Notes: generated from the letters alone by a model not told the origin. Counted from the stretch's first letter, positions 48,070-57,810 are shown. The stretch is 64,000 nt of DNA from Scrofimicrobium sp. R131 (GCF_040256745.1 NZ_CP138335.1:1736001-1800000); one strand, 5' to 3'. Made by a program: numbers and translations.

Positions 48070-49128
48070 GTGGCAAAAAAGGTAGTGCTGGGAATTGAAT
48101 CGACCTGTGACGAGACCGGGGTGGCGGTAGTCCGCGGCGATGAGCTGCTGGGACAGTGCACAGCCACCTCCATGGATCAGTTTGAGCGATACGGGGGCAT
48201 CATCCCCGAGATCGCTTCCCGTGCTCACCTGGAGAGCTTCCTGCCCACGCTCGATCAGGCGCTGCAGGACGCCGGCGTCACCCTGGATGAAGTCGATGCC
48301 CTCGCGGTGGCGGCTGGCCCCGGACTGGTTGGGTCCCTGACGGTCGGGATCTGTGCGGCGAAGACCCTGTCGGCCACGCTCGGCCTGCCCCTGTACGGGG
48401 TCAATCACGTGATCGGACACCTGGCGGTGGACGCGCTGGTTGACGGGCCCTTCCCGGAGCGGTTCATCGGCCTGGTGGCCTCCGGTGGACACTCAAACCT
48501 GCTTCTGATTGAGGACATTGCCCTGTCGGTGCGCGAGTTGGGTGGCACCCTGGACGACGCTGCCGGGGAAGCATTCGACAAGGTCGGGCGCCTCCTGGGT
48601 CTGCCCTATCCCGGCGGTCCCCACGTGGACCGGTTGGCGCGGCAGGGTGAGCCGGACGCGATCACCTTCCCGCGCGGATTGGCGCACGCAAAGGACCGCT
48701 ACCCCTACGACTTTTCATTCTCCGGCCTCAAGACTGCGGTCGGGCGCTACCTGGCCGCCAACCCGCTCCCGGAGGAGGACCGCGAGGACGACCGCGAGCA
48801 GGCGGTCGCTAACATTTGCCGCGCCTTCTCCGAGTCGGTGAACGACTCGCTCACCGCTAAGGCAGTTCAGGCCGCCAAGGACTTCGACTGCCCAACCATC
48901 GTGGTCGGGGGCGGATTCGCCGCCAACTCCCGCCTGCGAGAACTGCTGGTTGAGCGCGCGGATCAGGCCGGGGTGGAGGTGCGCTTCCCCCCAATGAAGC
49001 TGTGCACCGACAACGGCGCACAGATTGCCGCCCTGGGGTCGGCGTTGGCCGAGGCGGGCGCTCCCCCCTCGCCCATGGACTTTGGCCCAAGAACTGCGAT
49101 GGACCTGTCCCAGACCTACGTGGCGTAG
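48070..49128 (+). CDS. tsaD: tRNA N6-adenosine threonylcarbamoyltransferase TsaD
   Basis: Transfers threonylcarbamoyl from the adenylate to A37 of ANN-decoding tRNAs. The 352-aa product has the ASKHA start LGIESTCDETGVAVV, the metal-binding NHVIGHL motif near residue 115, ASGGHSNLLLIED near residue 137 and GGGFAANSRLRELL near residue 282. The GTG start lies 19 bases after the YbdK-like gene. Its partners tsaB and tsaE are on the other strand at 53577-54737, beyond sdhCAB. Confidence 0.97.
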   Translation: MAKKVVLGIESTCDETGVAVVRGDELLGQCTATSMDQFERYGGIIPEIASRAHLESFLPTLDQALQDAGVTLDEVDALAVAAGPGLVGSLTVGICAAKTLSATLGLPLYGVNHVIGHLAVDALVDGPFPERFIGLVASGGHSNLLLIEDIALSVRELGGTLDDAAGEAFDKVGRLLGLPYPGGPHVDRLARQGEPDAITFPRGLAHAKDRYPYDFSFSGLKTAVGRYLAANPLPEEDREDDREQAVANICRAFSESVNDSLTAKAVQAAKDFDCPTIVVGGGFAANSRLRELLVERADQAGVEVRFPPMKLCTDNGAQIAALGSALAEAGAPPSPMDFGPRTAMDLSQTYVA

Positions 49129-49201
49129 GCGGGCTGGGCGCGGCGGTGGCTGCGGGTGTTGGTGCGGGTGCGCCGGGAGGCTGGCAGGGGTGAGCTAGTC
49201 C

Positions 49202-49401
49202 TGGCAAACCCAGTGCCTGCACGCCCAAACCGGCCCAAACACTGGCAAACCTAGGGTATACACGCCCAAACCGGCCTAAACAGCCCACGTTTGCCAGCAC
49301 TTGACCACGTTTGCCAACACCAGACGCTGGCAAACATACCCAAACACTGGCAAAACCCGCACCCACACGCCCAAACCGGCCCAAACAGCCCACGTTTGCC
49401 A
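49202..49401. repeat. Intergenic cluster of TGGCAAAC / GTTTGCCA repeats
   Basis: Within 200 bases the 8-mer TGGCAAAC occurs at 49202, 49243, 49328 and as TGGCAAAA at 49348. Its reverse complement GTTTGCCA occurs at 49289, 49309 and 49394. A longer unit, ACGCCCAAACCGGCC(C/T)AAACA followed in two copies by GCCCACGTTTGCCAGCA, recurs near 49221, 49262 and 49367. The region has no gene and separates tsaD from the sdh terminator. It could be a protein-binding cluster or a degenerate REP-like element. Confidence 0.75.
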
Positions 49402-49444
49402 GCATTCAGACCAAGAACACCGCCCACCCCACCCAAAACAGAAA

Positions 49445-49473
49445 CGTCCCCCAGATCAAGGACCTGGGGGACG
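49445..49473 (-). terminator. Intrinsic terminator after sdhB
   Basis: A perfect 10-bp stem (arms 49445-49454 and 49464-49473) with a 9-base loop lies 14 bases past the sdhB stop. On the minus strand it is followed by TTTCTGTTTT. Confidence 0.9.
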
Positions 49474-49487
49474 CTCCGTGCAGCTGA

Positions 49488-50231
49488 CTAGACGCCCTTG
49501 ATGACAGCCTTTCCAAGCTGACGGTTCAGGGTCGCAATCACATCCAGCGGAATTTCCTTCGGGCAGACTGCGGAGCATTCACCAATGTTGGTGCACCCGC
49601 CGAAGCCTTCCTCTTCCATCTGGTTCAGCATGTTGACCACGCGGGACAGGTTCTCCGGGTGCCCCTGCGGCAGCAGGCCGAGGTGGGTCACCTTAGCGGA
49701 GGTGAACAGCATCGCCGAGGCGTTCGGGCAGGCCGCCACGCACGCACCACAGCCGATGCAGGCCGCCGCGTTGAATGCGAGGTCCGCGGTCGGCTTGGGC
49801 ACCAGCTGCGAGTGCGCCTCGGGGGCGGCACCCGTGTTGACGGTGATGTAGCCACCGGCCTGGATGATCCGGTCAAACGCGGACCGGTTGACCACCAGGT
49901 CCTTGATGATCGGGAAGGCCTCGGCCCGCCACGGTTCAATCGTGATGGTGTCTCCGTCGCTGAAGGTGCGCATGTGCAGCTGGCAGGTGGTGGTCCGCTC
50001 CGGACCGTGGGCGATCCCGTTGATCACCACGCCACACTGGCCACAGATGCCTTCCCGACAGTCAGAGTCGAACGCGATTGGGTCTTCCCCCCGAGCGAAC
50101 AGCTCCTCGTTCAGGATGTCGAGCATTTCCAGGAAGGATGAATCCTCGGAGACGCCCCGCACCTCGTATTCGTGCATGGCTCCGGGAGCATCCGGGCCAT
50201 TTTGTCGCCAGACTCGTAGTTTCAGGTTCAC
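49488..50231 (-). CDS. sdhB: Succinate dehydrogenase iron-sulfur subunit
   Basis: Passes electrons from the flavoprotein to the membrane quinone site. The 247-aa product binds three clusters: [2Fe-2S] by [11 protein letters not shown] near residue 57 and the later TTTC, then [12 protein letters not shown] near residue 158 and [16 protein letters not shown] near residue 212 for the [4Fe-4S] and [3Fe-4S] clusters. It overlaps sdhA by 4 bases and ends the operon sdhC-sdhA-sdhB. Confidence 0.97.
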   Translation of the reverse strand: MNLKLRVWRQNGPDAPGAMHEYEVRGVSEDSSFLEMLDILNEELFARGEDPIAFDSDCREGICGQCGVVINGIAHGPERTTTCQLHMRTFSDGDTITIEPWRAEAFPIIKDLVVNRSAFDRIIQAGGYITVNTGAAPEAHSQLVPKPTADLAFNAAACIGCGACVAACPNASAMLFTSAKVTHLGLLPQGHPENLSRVVNMLNQMEEEGFGGCTNIGECSAVCPKEIPLDVIATLNRQLGKAVIKGV

Positions 50232-52207
50232 TTGTAGCTCCGCTGTTTCAGCTCGATGTTCTTGTAAACGAGGGGTTCCTTGTGCAGCACGGGCGGCTGG
50301 TTGTCACCCTGGTACTCCCAGGCGGCCACGTAGAGGAACTTGTCGTCGTGACGCAGAGCCTCCCCTTCCGGGGTTTGCGACTCGGCGCGGAAGTGACCAC
50401 CGCAGGACTCCTCGCGGTGGAGCGCGTCGATGCACATGAGCTCGCCGAGCTCCATGAAGTCGGCGACGCGGCCGGCCTTTTCGAGGGACTGGTTCAGTTC
50501 CCCAACCGCCTTGCCCGGAACGCGCAGGTTCTTCCAGAAGTCCTCACGCAGTTCGCGGATCAGCTCGATCCCCTTGCGCAGGCCCTCTTCGGTCCGCTCC
50601 ATCCCGCAGTACTCCCACATGATGTGGCCCAGTTCCTTGTGGTAGGAATCGGCCGAGCGGTTACCGTTGATCGACATCAGCTTCTCAACTCGCCCCTGGG
50701 CCGCCTCGCGAGCAGCCACCACGTCCGGGTGGTTCTCGTCGAGCTTGGGCAGGGTGAAGGCGTGAGCCAGGTAGTTGCACATGGTGGCCGGCAGAACGAA
50801 GTAGCCGTCAGCCAGTCCCTGCATCAGCGCCGAGGCGCCCAGCCGGTTGGCACCGTGATCAGAGAAGTTAGCTTCCCCGGCCACGTACAGCCCGGGCAGG
50901 TTCGACTCCAGGTCGTAGTCGACCCACAGCCCGCCCATGGTGTAGTGAACGGCCGGGTAGATCCGCATCGGAACCTCGTAGGGGTTCTCGCCGGTGATCC
51001 GCTCGTACATGTCGAACAGGTTGCCGTACTTGTCCGAAACGGCTTTCTGTCCGAGGCGCTCGATGGCTTCGGCGAAGTCCAGGTACACGCCGCGGCGGGC
51101 CCCGTTCACTTCCGGACCCACCCCGCGTCCCTCGTCGCACATGTTCTTGGCTTGGCGCGAGGCGATGTCGCGCGGAACCAGGTTGCCAAAGGCCGGGTAG
51201 ATCCGCTCCAGGTAGTAGTCGCGGTCCTCTTCGGGAATGTCGCGCGGGTCCTTGGTGCAGTCCTCGGCTTTCTTCGGCACCCAGATCCGACCGTCGTTAC
51301 GCAGCGACTCCGACATCAGGGTCAGCTTCGACTGCTGGTCCCCGTGCTGAGGGATGCAGGTCGGGTGAATCTGCGTGTAGCAGGGGTTCCCGAAGTAGGC
51401 GCCCTTGCGGTATGCGCGCCAAATGGCAGTAGCGTTGCAGCCCATGGCGTTGGTGGAGAGGAAGAAGACGTTGCCGTATCCACCCGAGGCCAGCACCACG
51501 GCGTCAGCCAGGTGGGTCTCCATCTCACCGGTGGTCATGTTGCGGGCGATGATCCCCCGCGCGCGACCGTCGGAGACAATCAGCTCCACCATTTCGTGCC
51601 GCGGGTGCTCGGTGACGGTCCCGGCTGCCACCTGGCGCTCCAACGCCTGGTAGGCGCCGATCAGCAGCTGCTGACCGGTCTGGCCGCGAGCGTAGAACGT
51701 ACGGGAAACCTGCACCCCACCGAAGGAACGGTTGTCGAGGTAGCCGCCGTAGTCACGGGCAAAGGGCACGCCCTGCGCCACGCACTGGTCAATGATGTTG
51801 GCCGAAACTTCCGCCAACCGGTAAACGTTGGTTTCCCGGGAACGGTAGTCACCGCCCTTGACCGTGTCGTAGAAGAGGCGGTAGGTGGAGTCGTCGTCGT
51901 TGCGGTAATCCTTGGCCGCGTTGATGCCGCCTTGGGCGGCGATCGAGTGCGCGCGCCGCGCCGAGTCCTGGTAGAAGAAAACGTCTACGTTGTAGCCCTG
52001 CTCCCCCAGGGAGGCAGCGGCGGCCCCACCGGCCAGGCCGGAGCCGACCATAATGATGCGCAGCTTCCGCCGGTTGGTGGGATTGACCAGGTCCACGTGG
52101 TTTTTGCGGGCCTGCCAGGCCTGAGCCAACGGCACATCCATCGGCGCCTTCGTGTCGGCAATGTCCGCACCTTCCCGGTACAGACCTTTAACTAGTTGAT
52201 CACTCAT
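50228..52207 (-). CDS. sdhA: Succinate dehydrogenase flavoprotein subunit
   Basis: Oxidises succinate to fumarate with covalent FAD. The 659-aa product has the dinucleotide fold [15 protein letters not shown] near residue 53, the [11 protein letters not shown] segment near residue 87 with the FAD-linking His, and [11 protein letters not shown] near residue 462. The [14 protein letters not shown] region, where type B enzymes carry a substrate histidine, is near residue 283. The length fits the non-classical (Bacillus and actinobacterial type B) enzymes. It begins 19 bases after sdhC. Confidence 0.97.
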   Translation of the reverse strand: MSDQLVKGLYREGADIADTKAPMDVPLAQAWQARKNHVDLVNPTNRRKLRIIMVGSGLAGGAAAASLGEQGYNVDVFFYQDSARRAHSIAAQGGINAAKDYRNDDDSTYRLFYDTVKGGDYRSRETNVYRLAEVSANIIDQCVAQGVPFARDYGGYLDNRSFGGVQVSRTFYARGQTGQQLLIGAYQALERQVAAGTVTEHPRHEMVELIVSDGRARGIIARNMTTGEMETHLADAVVLASGGYGNVFFLSTNAMGCNATAIWRAYRKGAYFGNPCYTQIHPTCIPQHGDQQSKLTLMSESLRNDGRIWVPKKAEDCTKDPRDIPEEDRDYYLERIYPAFGNLVPRDIASRQAKNMCDEGRGVGPEVNGARRGVYLDFAEAIERLGQKAVSDKYGNLFDMYERITGENPYEVPMRIYPAVHYTMGGLWVDYDLESNLPGLYVAGEANFSDHGANRLGASALMQGLADGYFVLPATMCNYLAHAFTLPKLDENHPDVVAAREAAQGRVEKLMSINGNRSADSYHKELGHIMWEYCGMERTEEGLRKGIELIRELREDFWKNLRVPGKAVGELNQSLEKAGRVADFMELGELMCIDALHREESCGGHFRAESQTPEGEALRHDDKFLYVAAWEYQGDNQPPVLHKEPLVYKNIELKQRSYK

Positions 52208-52226
52208 TTGGTTTTCGTCACCGCTT

Positions 52227-52928
52227 TCAGGAGATCATCCCGGTGGCAATTGCCAACGGTGGAAGCATGAACATTAGGAAGATGATGGCGGCGATGACTC
52301 CGGAGAGGCCAACCATGAACCGCCGGGTCTCTTTGCGAACCCAGCCGAGCGTCTGGAACGCCGACCAGAAGCCGTGCCCGACGTGGGCGGCAACCACCAG
52401 GATGAACACCAGATAAACCACGAACATGAACGGGTTCTGGAACGTCCCCACCATCCGCGCGTACGGGCTGGGCTCAACCCCGCCCCAGGTGTTGACGGTC
52501 AGGGTGGTGAAGTTCAGCAGGTGGAACACGATCAGCAGAATGAGCGCCACCCCGCTGAACCGCATGGTGCGGGCCGCGTAGGCGTCCACCGCGGTCTTCT
52601 TCACCACGTACCCGTGGCGGCGAGCCACCTTGGCGTTGTACCAGACGTAGAACGCCGCGAAGATGTGGATCAGGATCAGGGCCAGCATGACAACGCGGAA
52701 CACCCAGATGAACCCACCGTGGGGGAAGATCGGGTAGAACGCGTCGTGCTTGAGCCATTCGGCATAGTGGTCGTACGCCTCGGGACCGATGAACATCTTC
52801 AGGTTGCCGTAGGCATGGAACAGGAGGAATAGAACGAAGAAGAGTCCGGAGATGGCCATGAGCTGTTTAATAAACACACCCGTGGTCCATGCTCGCCGCT
52901 TCTTGGTTGCGACAGTCTTTGTGGCCAT
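52227..52928 (-). CDS. sdhC: Succinate dehydrogenase cytochrome b subunit (type B)
   Basis: The single membrane anchor of a type B succinate:quinone reductase, with five helices and two hemes. The 233-aa product shows histidines at helix ends in [10 protein letters not shown] near residue 35, [13 protein letters not shown] near residue 90, [11 protein letters not shown] near residue 134 and [10 protein letters not shown] near residue 182. The ATG at 52928 is chosen for the [10 protein letters not shown] start; the upstream extension to 53030 is unlikely. There is no sdhD, as expected for type B. Confidence 0.93.
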   Translation of the reverse strand: MATKTVATKKRRAWTTGVFIKQLMAISGLFFVLFLLFHAYGNLKMFIGPEAYDHYAEWLKHDAFYPIFPHGGFIWVFRVVMLALILIHIFAAFYVWYNAKVARRHGYVVKKTAVDAYAARTMRFSGVALILLIVFHLLNFTTLTVNTWGGVEPSPYARMVGTFQNPFMFVVYLVFILVVAAHVGHGFWSAFQTLGWVRKETRRFMVGLSGVIAAIIFLMFMLPPLAIATGMIS

Positions 52929-53031
52929 GTCTGTTAGGTTACCGGCGACTCCAGCCGCACCCGTGGGACCTCGGCCCGACTGCGGCCCCTGCCTTGGGGT
53001 CGGAAACGTTTTTCGGCGAGTCATCGCCATT

Positions 53032-53061
53032 TATTAACAGAAAAGCTGACGTAGCTCACAA
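53032..53061 (-). promoter_or_regulatory. Possible sdhCAB promoter
   Basis: On the minus strand TTGTGA (53056-53061) and TTAATA (53032-53037) are 18 bases apart, giving a start near 53025 and a leader of roughly 95 bases before sdhC. The match is moderate. Confidence 0.4.
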
Positions 53062-53123
53062 TGATTCTGGCCACACTCGTGTCGCCGACGTCACCGATTA
53101 TGTAACAGGAACCGTTTCGAAAA

Positions 53124-53573
53124 TCACCGACCGACTAGCTCCAACCCCATCCGGAGTGCATCCTCGGTCGGGTGCCGGTAGTAGGCTCGCACCCGGCCCA
53201 GCTCAATGAATCCGCAGGACCGGTACAGCTCGTGAGCGGCCCGGTTTGAGGCACGCACCTCCAGGAAGATCCGCTCGCACCCGTGCTGGCGGGCCTCCTC
53301 GATCAGCTGCTCGGTCAGGGCCCGCCCCAGCCCCTGGCCGCGAGCGGCCGGCACCACCCCGAGGGTCATCAGGTCGGCATCCCACACGCCCGCGATCCCC
53401 CCGTAGCCGAGCAGTTGCCCACCTTCCTCGAAGGCACCCAGGTAGTAGCGGTGCGGCCCGCTCAGTTCCTCGGCCAACAGTTCGGGGGACCAGGCCTCCT
53501 GGGGGAACACCTCCTGTTCGAGGCGAACCACCTGATCCAGGTCACCCAACCCCAGCTGGCGGTAGGCGACCAT
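53124..53573 (-). CDS. rimI: Ribosomal protein S18-alanine N-acetyltransferase RimI-like
   Basis: A 149-aa GNAT acetyltransferase. The acetyl-CoA loop VVPAARGQGLGRALTEQL is near residue 74 and the C-terminal ASNRAAHELYRSCGF near residue 108 is the usual RimI pattern. In actinobacteria rimI lies between tsaB and tsaD, as here after tsaB (3-base gap), and its substrate may be S18 or other proteins. The assignment is by motif and context. Confidence 0.9.
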   Translation of the reverse strand: MVAYRQLGLGDLDQVVRLEQEVFPQEAWSPELLAEELSGPHRYYLGAFEEGGQLLGYGGIAGVWDADLMTLGVVPAARGQGLGRALTEQLIEEARQHGCERIFLEVRASNRAAHELYRSCGFIELGRVRAYYRHPTEDALRMGLELVGR

Positions 53574-53576
53574 CGG

Positions 53577-54248
53577 TCAGGCCTGGGCCCCGTGAATATC
53601 CGGGCGACGCAGGTAGAGGGGCTGAGCGGGCAGGTCCTCCCCGCGAGCCAACCCGGCTGCCACCAGGCGGGAGGCCACGGCCGCGTCCGCCTCGTCCACC
53701 GGCCCGACCGAGGCGGGCAGGACGGCTCGAACCAGGTGGGCGCCGGGCCCAACCAGGACCGCGTCACCCTGGCGCAGCTGCGCCCCCAACGACTCTGGGC
53801 GCCCAACCGCGGGCGCGGACAACTCCTCCAGCCCGTTCGGTCCGGCCGCCCGGTACCGGGCCCAGTACACCTCTTGGCGCCGCGCGTCGGTCACAGCCAG
53901 CACCTCGTGCCCGTCGGGCAGCAAATCCAGCGCCCCCCGGGCGACAATGGCCAAACTGGGGACGCCGTACAGTTCCACCCCGGCGGTGCGGGCGAAGACC
54001 TGCGCGGTGATCAGCCCGGCCCGCAGCCCGGTGAAGGGGGCCGGGCCGGTGCCCACACACACCCGATCCCAGGGGGCACGCCGGATCGGACCGTCAATGC
54101 CGGCCGCCCGGCAGACCGTCTCCAGCAGGACCCCGAGTTCCTCCGCGTGGCGACGCGGGTTGTCCTCCCGGGCCCGAGCCAGGACCGCTCCGTCCTCCAC
54201 CACGGCCACGCTGGCTCCGGCCGACGTGTCCAAACACAGTTCAAGCAT
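53577..54248 (-). CDS. tsaB: tRNA threonylcarbamoyladenosine biosynthesis protein TsaB
   Basis: A non-catalytic ASKHA partner that binds TsaD and TsaE in t6A synthesis. The 223-aa product begins LCLDTSAGASVAVVEDG, has CVGTGPAPFTGLRAGLITAQ near residue 65 and DARRQEVYWARY near residue 121, all typical. The gene order on the minus strand is alr, tsaE, tsaB, rimI with gaps of 3 bases, and no tsaD follows. Confidence 0.94.
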   Translation of the reverse strand: MLELCLDTSAGASVAVVEDGAVLARAREDNPRRHAEELGVLLETVCRAAGIDGPIRRAPWDRVCVGTGPAPFTGLRAGLITAQVFARTAGVELYGVPSLAIVARGALDLLPDGHEVLAVTDARRQEVYWARYRAAGPNGLEELSAPAVGRPESLGAQLRQGDAVLVGPGAHLVRAVLPASVGPVDEADAAVASRLVAAGLARGEDLPAQPLYLRRPDIHGAQA

Positions 54249-54251
54249 GGG

Positions 54252-54737
54252 TTAGTTCTCCTTCGCGAGCCGCTCTGCCCAGTCGGCCCCCACGGGCTTC
54301 AGGGTGAGTACTCGGCGTTCGTCTGCCGCCACCGTCCAGTCCTGGGTGGCCGCCTCGGCCAGGAAGTCGATCTCCAAGCGATCCTCGCTCAGCACCTCAG
54401 CCTTCCCTGCGCCCCATTCGACCACCGTCACCGAATCGGCCAGCGAGGTGTCCAAATCCAGCGTCTCCAGATCCAGCTCGTCCTGGATCCGATAGGCGTC
54501 GACGTGGATCAGGTCGGGCCCGTCACCGGCCGACTCGTGAATCCGCGCCACAATGAAGGTGGGGGAAACCACCGGGCCCCGAACGCCAAGCGCCTCCGCC
54601 AGCCCCTGGGTGAAGGTGGTCTTGCCCGCCCCCAGGTCACCGTGCAGCAGCACCAGGTCGCCGGCGCGCAGCATCCGCCCGAGGCGCCGGCCCAGCTCGC
54701 GGGTCTGTTCGGCCCCTTCGCTGATCCAAGTTGTCAC
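54252..54737 (-). CDS. tsaE: tRNA threonylcarbamoyladenosine biosynthesis ATPase TsaE
   Basis: A small P-loop ATPase that regulates the TsaB-TsaD complex. The 161-aa product has Walker A LHGDLGAGKTTFTQGLA near residue 33, SPTFIVARIHE near residue 60 and VVEWGAGKAEVL near residue 107. The GTG at 54737 overlaps the alr stop as GTGA, indicating translational coupling; the longer open frame to 54827 lies inside alr. Confidence 0.95.
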   Translation of the reverse strand: MTTWISEGAEQTRELGRRLGRMLRAGDLVLLHGDLGAGKTTFTQGLAEALGVRGPVVSPTFIVARIHESAGDGPDLIHVDAYRIQDELDLETLDLDTSLADSVTVVEWGAGKAEVLSEDRLEIDFLAEAATQDWTVAADERRVLTLKPVGADWAERLAKEN

Positions 54738-55939
54738 GGCTGGTCCTCCTGGTGATAGTGCCGAGAAATTGTCGGCGCCAGCCGGGTGACAATTTCGTAG
54801 TTGATGGTTCCGCAGGCCCGCGCCCACTCGTCAGCGCTCGGTTCGCCCGGACCGGACCCGATCAGGACCGCCCAGTCGCCGACGCGAGCCGCGGGCTCGT
54901 CGCCCTCCCCCAGGCTGATCACCACCTGATCCATGCAGACGCGCCCCAGGATTTGGCTGAGGAACGGGCCATCAACCGTTTGGACGGTGACGGGTGCCGA
55001 GTTGGAGCCGTGTCGGGGAATGCCGTCGGCGTAGCCGAGGGGAACCAGTCCAACCCAGTGGGGCCGCTCCGCCCGCCAGGTGGCCCCGTAGGAAACCCCG
55101 GCCCCGGCCGGCAACCGTTTGACCAGGATCACGGGCGCACCCAGGCTGAGGGCGGGGCGCAGGTTCAGGTCGGCGCTGGACGCCACCTGCGGATTGGGGC
55201 TGAGGCCGTACATTCCGATCCCAACCCGGACCAGATCGTAGTGGGTTTCGGGGTACCAGAGGGTGCCCGAGGTGGCCGCCAGGTGGCGCAGTTCCGGCTC
55301 CAGACCGGCCTCCCGGGCCTGGGCGAGCGCCCGCTCGAACCTGGCCACCTGCCCGGCCATGGTTTCGTGTCCGGCCTCCGTGATGTCGTCGGCCTCCGGC
55401 AGGTGCGACCAGATCCCCTCCACGGTGATGAGCCCCTCGGCTTCCAGCCGGGCCGCCACCAGGGCCAGGTGGGCGAAGTCGTCCCCCCGCGCGCCGCCTC
55501 GGCCCATGCCCACGTCAACTTTGAGGTGGATGGGGGCGGTCAACGCCAGGGTTTGAGCGGCGGCCGCAATCGATTCCAAGGTAAACGTGGACGAGGCGGA
55601 CAGGTGGAGCCCCGCAGACAGGGCGGCCTCCCAGTCCTGATTGGGGGCGGCCAGCCACGCAAACACCCGGGCGTCCCGCACCCCGGCCCCGGTCAGCTCG
55701 GCCACCAGTTTGAGGGCTTCGTTCACCTGACTGACGCCGAACCAGCGCACCCCCGCCTCGTAGGCGGCCAGGGCCACCGGTCCGCGGCCATGGCCGTAAG
55801 CATCCGCTTTGACCACGGCCATCAGCTGGGAGCCGCGGGCCCGCTGCTGCAACGTGCGCAGGTTATGCCGGATTGCCGCTAGATCCACGTCAATTTGGCC
55901 TGGGAAATGATCACTGCCGCTGTTAGTCACGGGGACCAT
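54734..55939 (-). CDS. alr: Alanine racemase
   Basis: A PLP enzyme that makes D-alanine for peptidoglycan. The 401-aa product has the PLP-lysine motif MAVVKADAYGHGRG near residue 40, the second-half catalytic tyrosine region AGVSYGATW near residue 280 and LGRVCMDQVVISLG near residue 325. It is first in the alr-tsaE-tsaB-rimI run, a conserved actinobacterial order. A GTG inside the first 10 residues is a possible alternative start. Confidence 0.96.
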   Translation of the reverse strand: MVPVTNSGSDHFPGQIDVDLAAIRHNLRTLQQRARGSQLMAVVKADAYGHGRGPVALAAYEAGVRWFGVSQVNEALKLVAELTGAGVRDARVFAWLAAPNQDWEAALSAGLHLSASSTFTLESIAAAAQTLALTAPIHLKVDVGMGRGGARGDDFAHLALVAARLEAEGLITVEGIWSHLPEADDITEAGHETMAGQVARFERALAQAREAGLEPELRHLAATSGTLWYPETHYDLVRVGIGMYGLSPNPQVASSADLNLRPALSLGAPVILVKRLPAGAGVSYGATWRAERPHWVGLVPLGYADGIPRHGSNSAPVTVQTVDGPFLSQILGRVCMDQVVISLGEGDEPAARVGDWAVLIGSGPGEPSADEWARACGTINYEIVTRLAPTISRHYHQEDQP

Positions 55940-55974
55940 TGTAGACCTCGGGGGCGTGGCGGGCCCCGGTCAGC

Positions 55975-56874
55975 TCAGCCTGCGTCCAGAGCTTTGGCCA
56001 CTCCCACCAGCACCGCTCCGCCGATCAGCAGCGCGATCCCCAGCGTCATCAGCCACAGCTCCCGCCGGGTGCGACGCTCCTTCAAGATAATCACGCCCCC
56101 GGCCGCGGAGATGATCACCCCGAGCTGAGAGAGGGTGAACCCGGTGGCCACCCCGACCCGGGCGATGGACACCTGCATGACGATCACACCCAGGCCCCAG
56201 AGAACCCCCGGGATCATCTGGCGCACCGTGTTGATGGACCAGCGGGTGTCGACCGGGCCCAACTCGGGCGTGAAACGCGGGGAGGTGAGCACCAGCGCCC
56301 CCGCCAAGGACCCGCCAATCAGCGGGAGGAACACCTGCAGCGGATCGACCGAGTAGTAGCGCAGCAGCAGAATGTAGCTGGTCAGCCCAAAAGTTGAGAT
56401 GGCGAGCGCCAGCAGGCCCCGGCCCCAATGCAGGTCGGTGGCGCGAACTTCCCGCCGATCCGACCAGTTCGCCAGGACCACGCCGAGGGTTACCAGGGCC
56501 ACCCCGGCCAGTCCCACCGGCAGCGCTCCGGGCCGGCGCCACTCCGCGAACATGATGATTCCCATCACCGAGAGGACCACGATCTGGCCGGCCGTGGAGA
56601 TCGGCATCGCGCGCGAAACCCCCACGTGGTAGAAGGACTGGATCTGATAGTGGATCCCGATGGCCAGCAGGATGCCGGCCACAAATCCAATCAGGGCTGC
56701 CTGCCAGGTCAGCCCGGCCGCAAAGAACGGAACCGAAACCAGGGCCACCAGGAAGCCGCCGCTGATCTCCCCCAGCGTCTGCTGCCGGTTGTCCCCACCC
56801 AGGTACATGATGATGATGGCCAGGGGCCCAAAGAGGAGGGAGGGAAGGATCGCAATCAGCAGGTCCACGCGCAC
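55975..56874 (-). CDS. GRP-family (GlcU/RhaT-like) sugar or metabolite transporter
   Basis: A membrane protein of about 299 aa with ten predicted helices, of the drug/metabolite transporter superfamily. It begins VDLLIAILPSLLFG and contains the GlcU-like GIHYQIQSFYHVGVSRAMPIST near residue 75 in its full extent and GVATGFTLSQLGVII near residue 245. It resembles the glucose/ribose uptake (GRP) family. The substrate is unproven. AAAGG lies 4 bases before the GTG at 56874; a GTG at 56868 is also possible. It is not tightly linked to alr or nnrD. Confidence 0.78.
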   Translation of the reverse strand: MRVDLLIAILPSLLFGPLAIIIMYLGGDNRQQTLGEISGGFLVALVSVPFFAAGLTWQAALIGFVAGILLAIGIHYQIQSFYHVGVSRAMPISTAGQIVVLSVMGIIMFAEWRRPGALPVGLAGVALVTLGVVLANWSDRREVRATDLHWGRGLLALAISTFGLTSYILLLRYYSVDPLQVFLPLIGGSLAGALVLTSPRFTPELGPVDTRWSINTVRQMIPGVLWGLGVIVMQVSIARVGVATGFTLSQLGVIISAAGGVIILKERRTRRELWLMTLGIALLIGGAVLVGVAKALDAG

Positions 56875-56903
56875 CGCGCCTTTCTGCAACTAGGTTGGTC
56901 TGC

Positions 56904-57734
56904 TCACCCCCGCGGCAGGCTCTGCCAGGCGGGAGCCAACCCTCGGATGATGTCGCTGGCCCGGATTGGGTGGGTCGGTGCCCCCGCCGAGGTGAGCCCG
57001 GCGGCATGCGCGCCCGCCTCCCCGTGGAGCCAGACGGCCGCAGCGACAACATCCCCCAGATTAGCAGTCGTTTGGGCCTGCCAATGACGGGCCAGCACCG
57101 ACCCGATCACCCCGGCCAGGACGTCCCCCGCCCCTGCCACCCCGGGCCAGGCGGTGCGCGCCCGGTATTCCCAGACCCGGTCCGGCGTGGCCACCAGGGT
57201 GCGCGCACTTTTGAGGACCACGGTCGAGCCGGTGGCCCCCGACAAAGCCCGGGCCGCCTCGGTCAGGTCAGTCGGCAGGGGCCCGCCCCCACCCACCTGC
57301 TCCCACAGCCGGCGCGCCTCCCCCGGGTGCGGGGTGAGTACCGCGGGGGTACCCACCTCGGCCCGCAGTCCCCGGTCCAGCAGCGCCCCCGCATCGAGCA
57401 CCACCGGGCCCGCGTGCTCCGCCAGCGCTTGGCGAGCCGGATCCCGCAAACTCTCATCCCAGCCGCAACCGATCACCAGCGCGTCGGCACCCCCGGGTGC
57501 CAGCACCACCTCGGGAAACCGGGACAGCACCAGGTCGGCGGCCCGCTCGGAGCCGGCAAATCGAACAAACCCGGCCCCCGCCCCGAGCGCTCCCCCAACC
57601 GAAAGTACCCCCGCCCCCGGATAGGTCGAGGAGCCGGTCACCAGCGTGACCGTCCCGCGGGTGTACTTGTGGTCGGCCTCGGTCGGCTCGGGCAGCAGGT
57701 CGGCCACCTCACCCGCACTCAGAACTCGGTTCAT
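56904..57734 (-). CDS. nnrD: ADP-dependent NAD(P)H-hydrate dehydratase
   Basis: Repairs hydrated NAD(P)H using ADP. The 276-aa product is the ribokinase-like dehydratase domain alone; the NnrE epimerase domain, often fused in front, is absent. Visible motifs are TLVTGSSTYPGAGVL near residue 40, VLTPHPGEARRLW near residue 135 and the catalytic GVAGAGDVLAGVIG near residue 210. The ATG at 57734 has GGGAG 8 bases upstream. It is divergent from coaA. Confidence 0.93.
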   Translation of the reverse strand: MNRVLSAGEVADLLPEPTEADHKYTRGTVTLVTGSSTYPGAGVLSVGGALGAGAGFVRFAGSERAADLVLSRFPEVVLAPGGADALVIGCGWDESLRDPARQALAEHAGPVVLDAGALLDRGLRAEVGTPAVLTPHPGEARRLWEQVGGGGPLPTDLTEAARALSGATGSTVVLKSARTLVATPDRVWEYRARTAWPGVAGAGDVLAGVIGSVLARHWQAQTTANLGDVVAAAVWLHGEAGAHAAGLTSAGAPTHPIRASDIIRGLAPAWQSLPRG

Positions 57735-57810
57735 CAGAAACGCTCCCTTTCTCCCCGAGTCGGCCACCCCCTGAACCCAGTTTTCGGATTCGGGACGCTA
57801 AGGGCACAAT

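Noticed and set aside
49202-49401. A CRISPR array at the repeat cluster
   Set aside because: Repeat units occur in both orientations with irregular spacing and no constant spacer length, and no cas genes are nearby.
50078-52195. A 705-aa plus-strand open frame opposite sdhA
   Set aside because: It is a shadow of sdhA. High third-position GC keeps the opposite frame free of stops.
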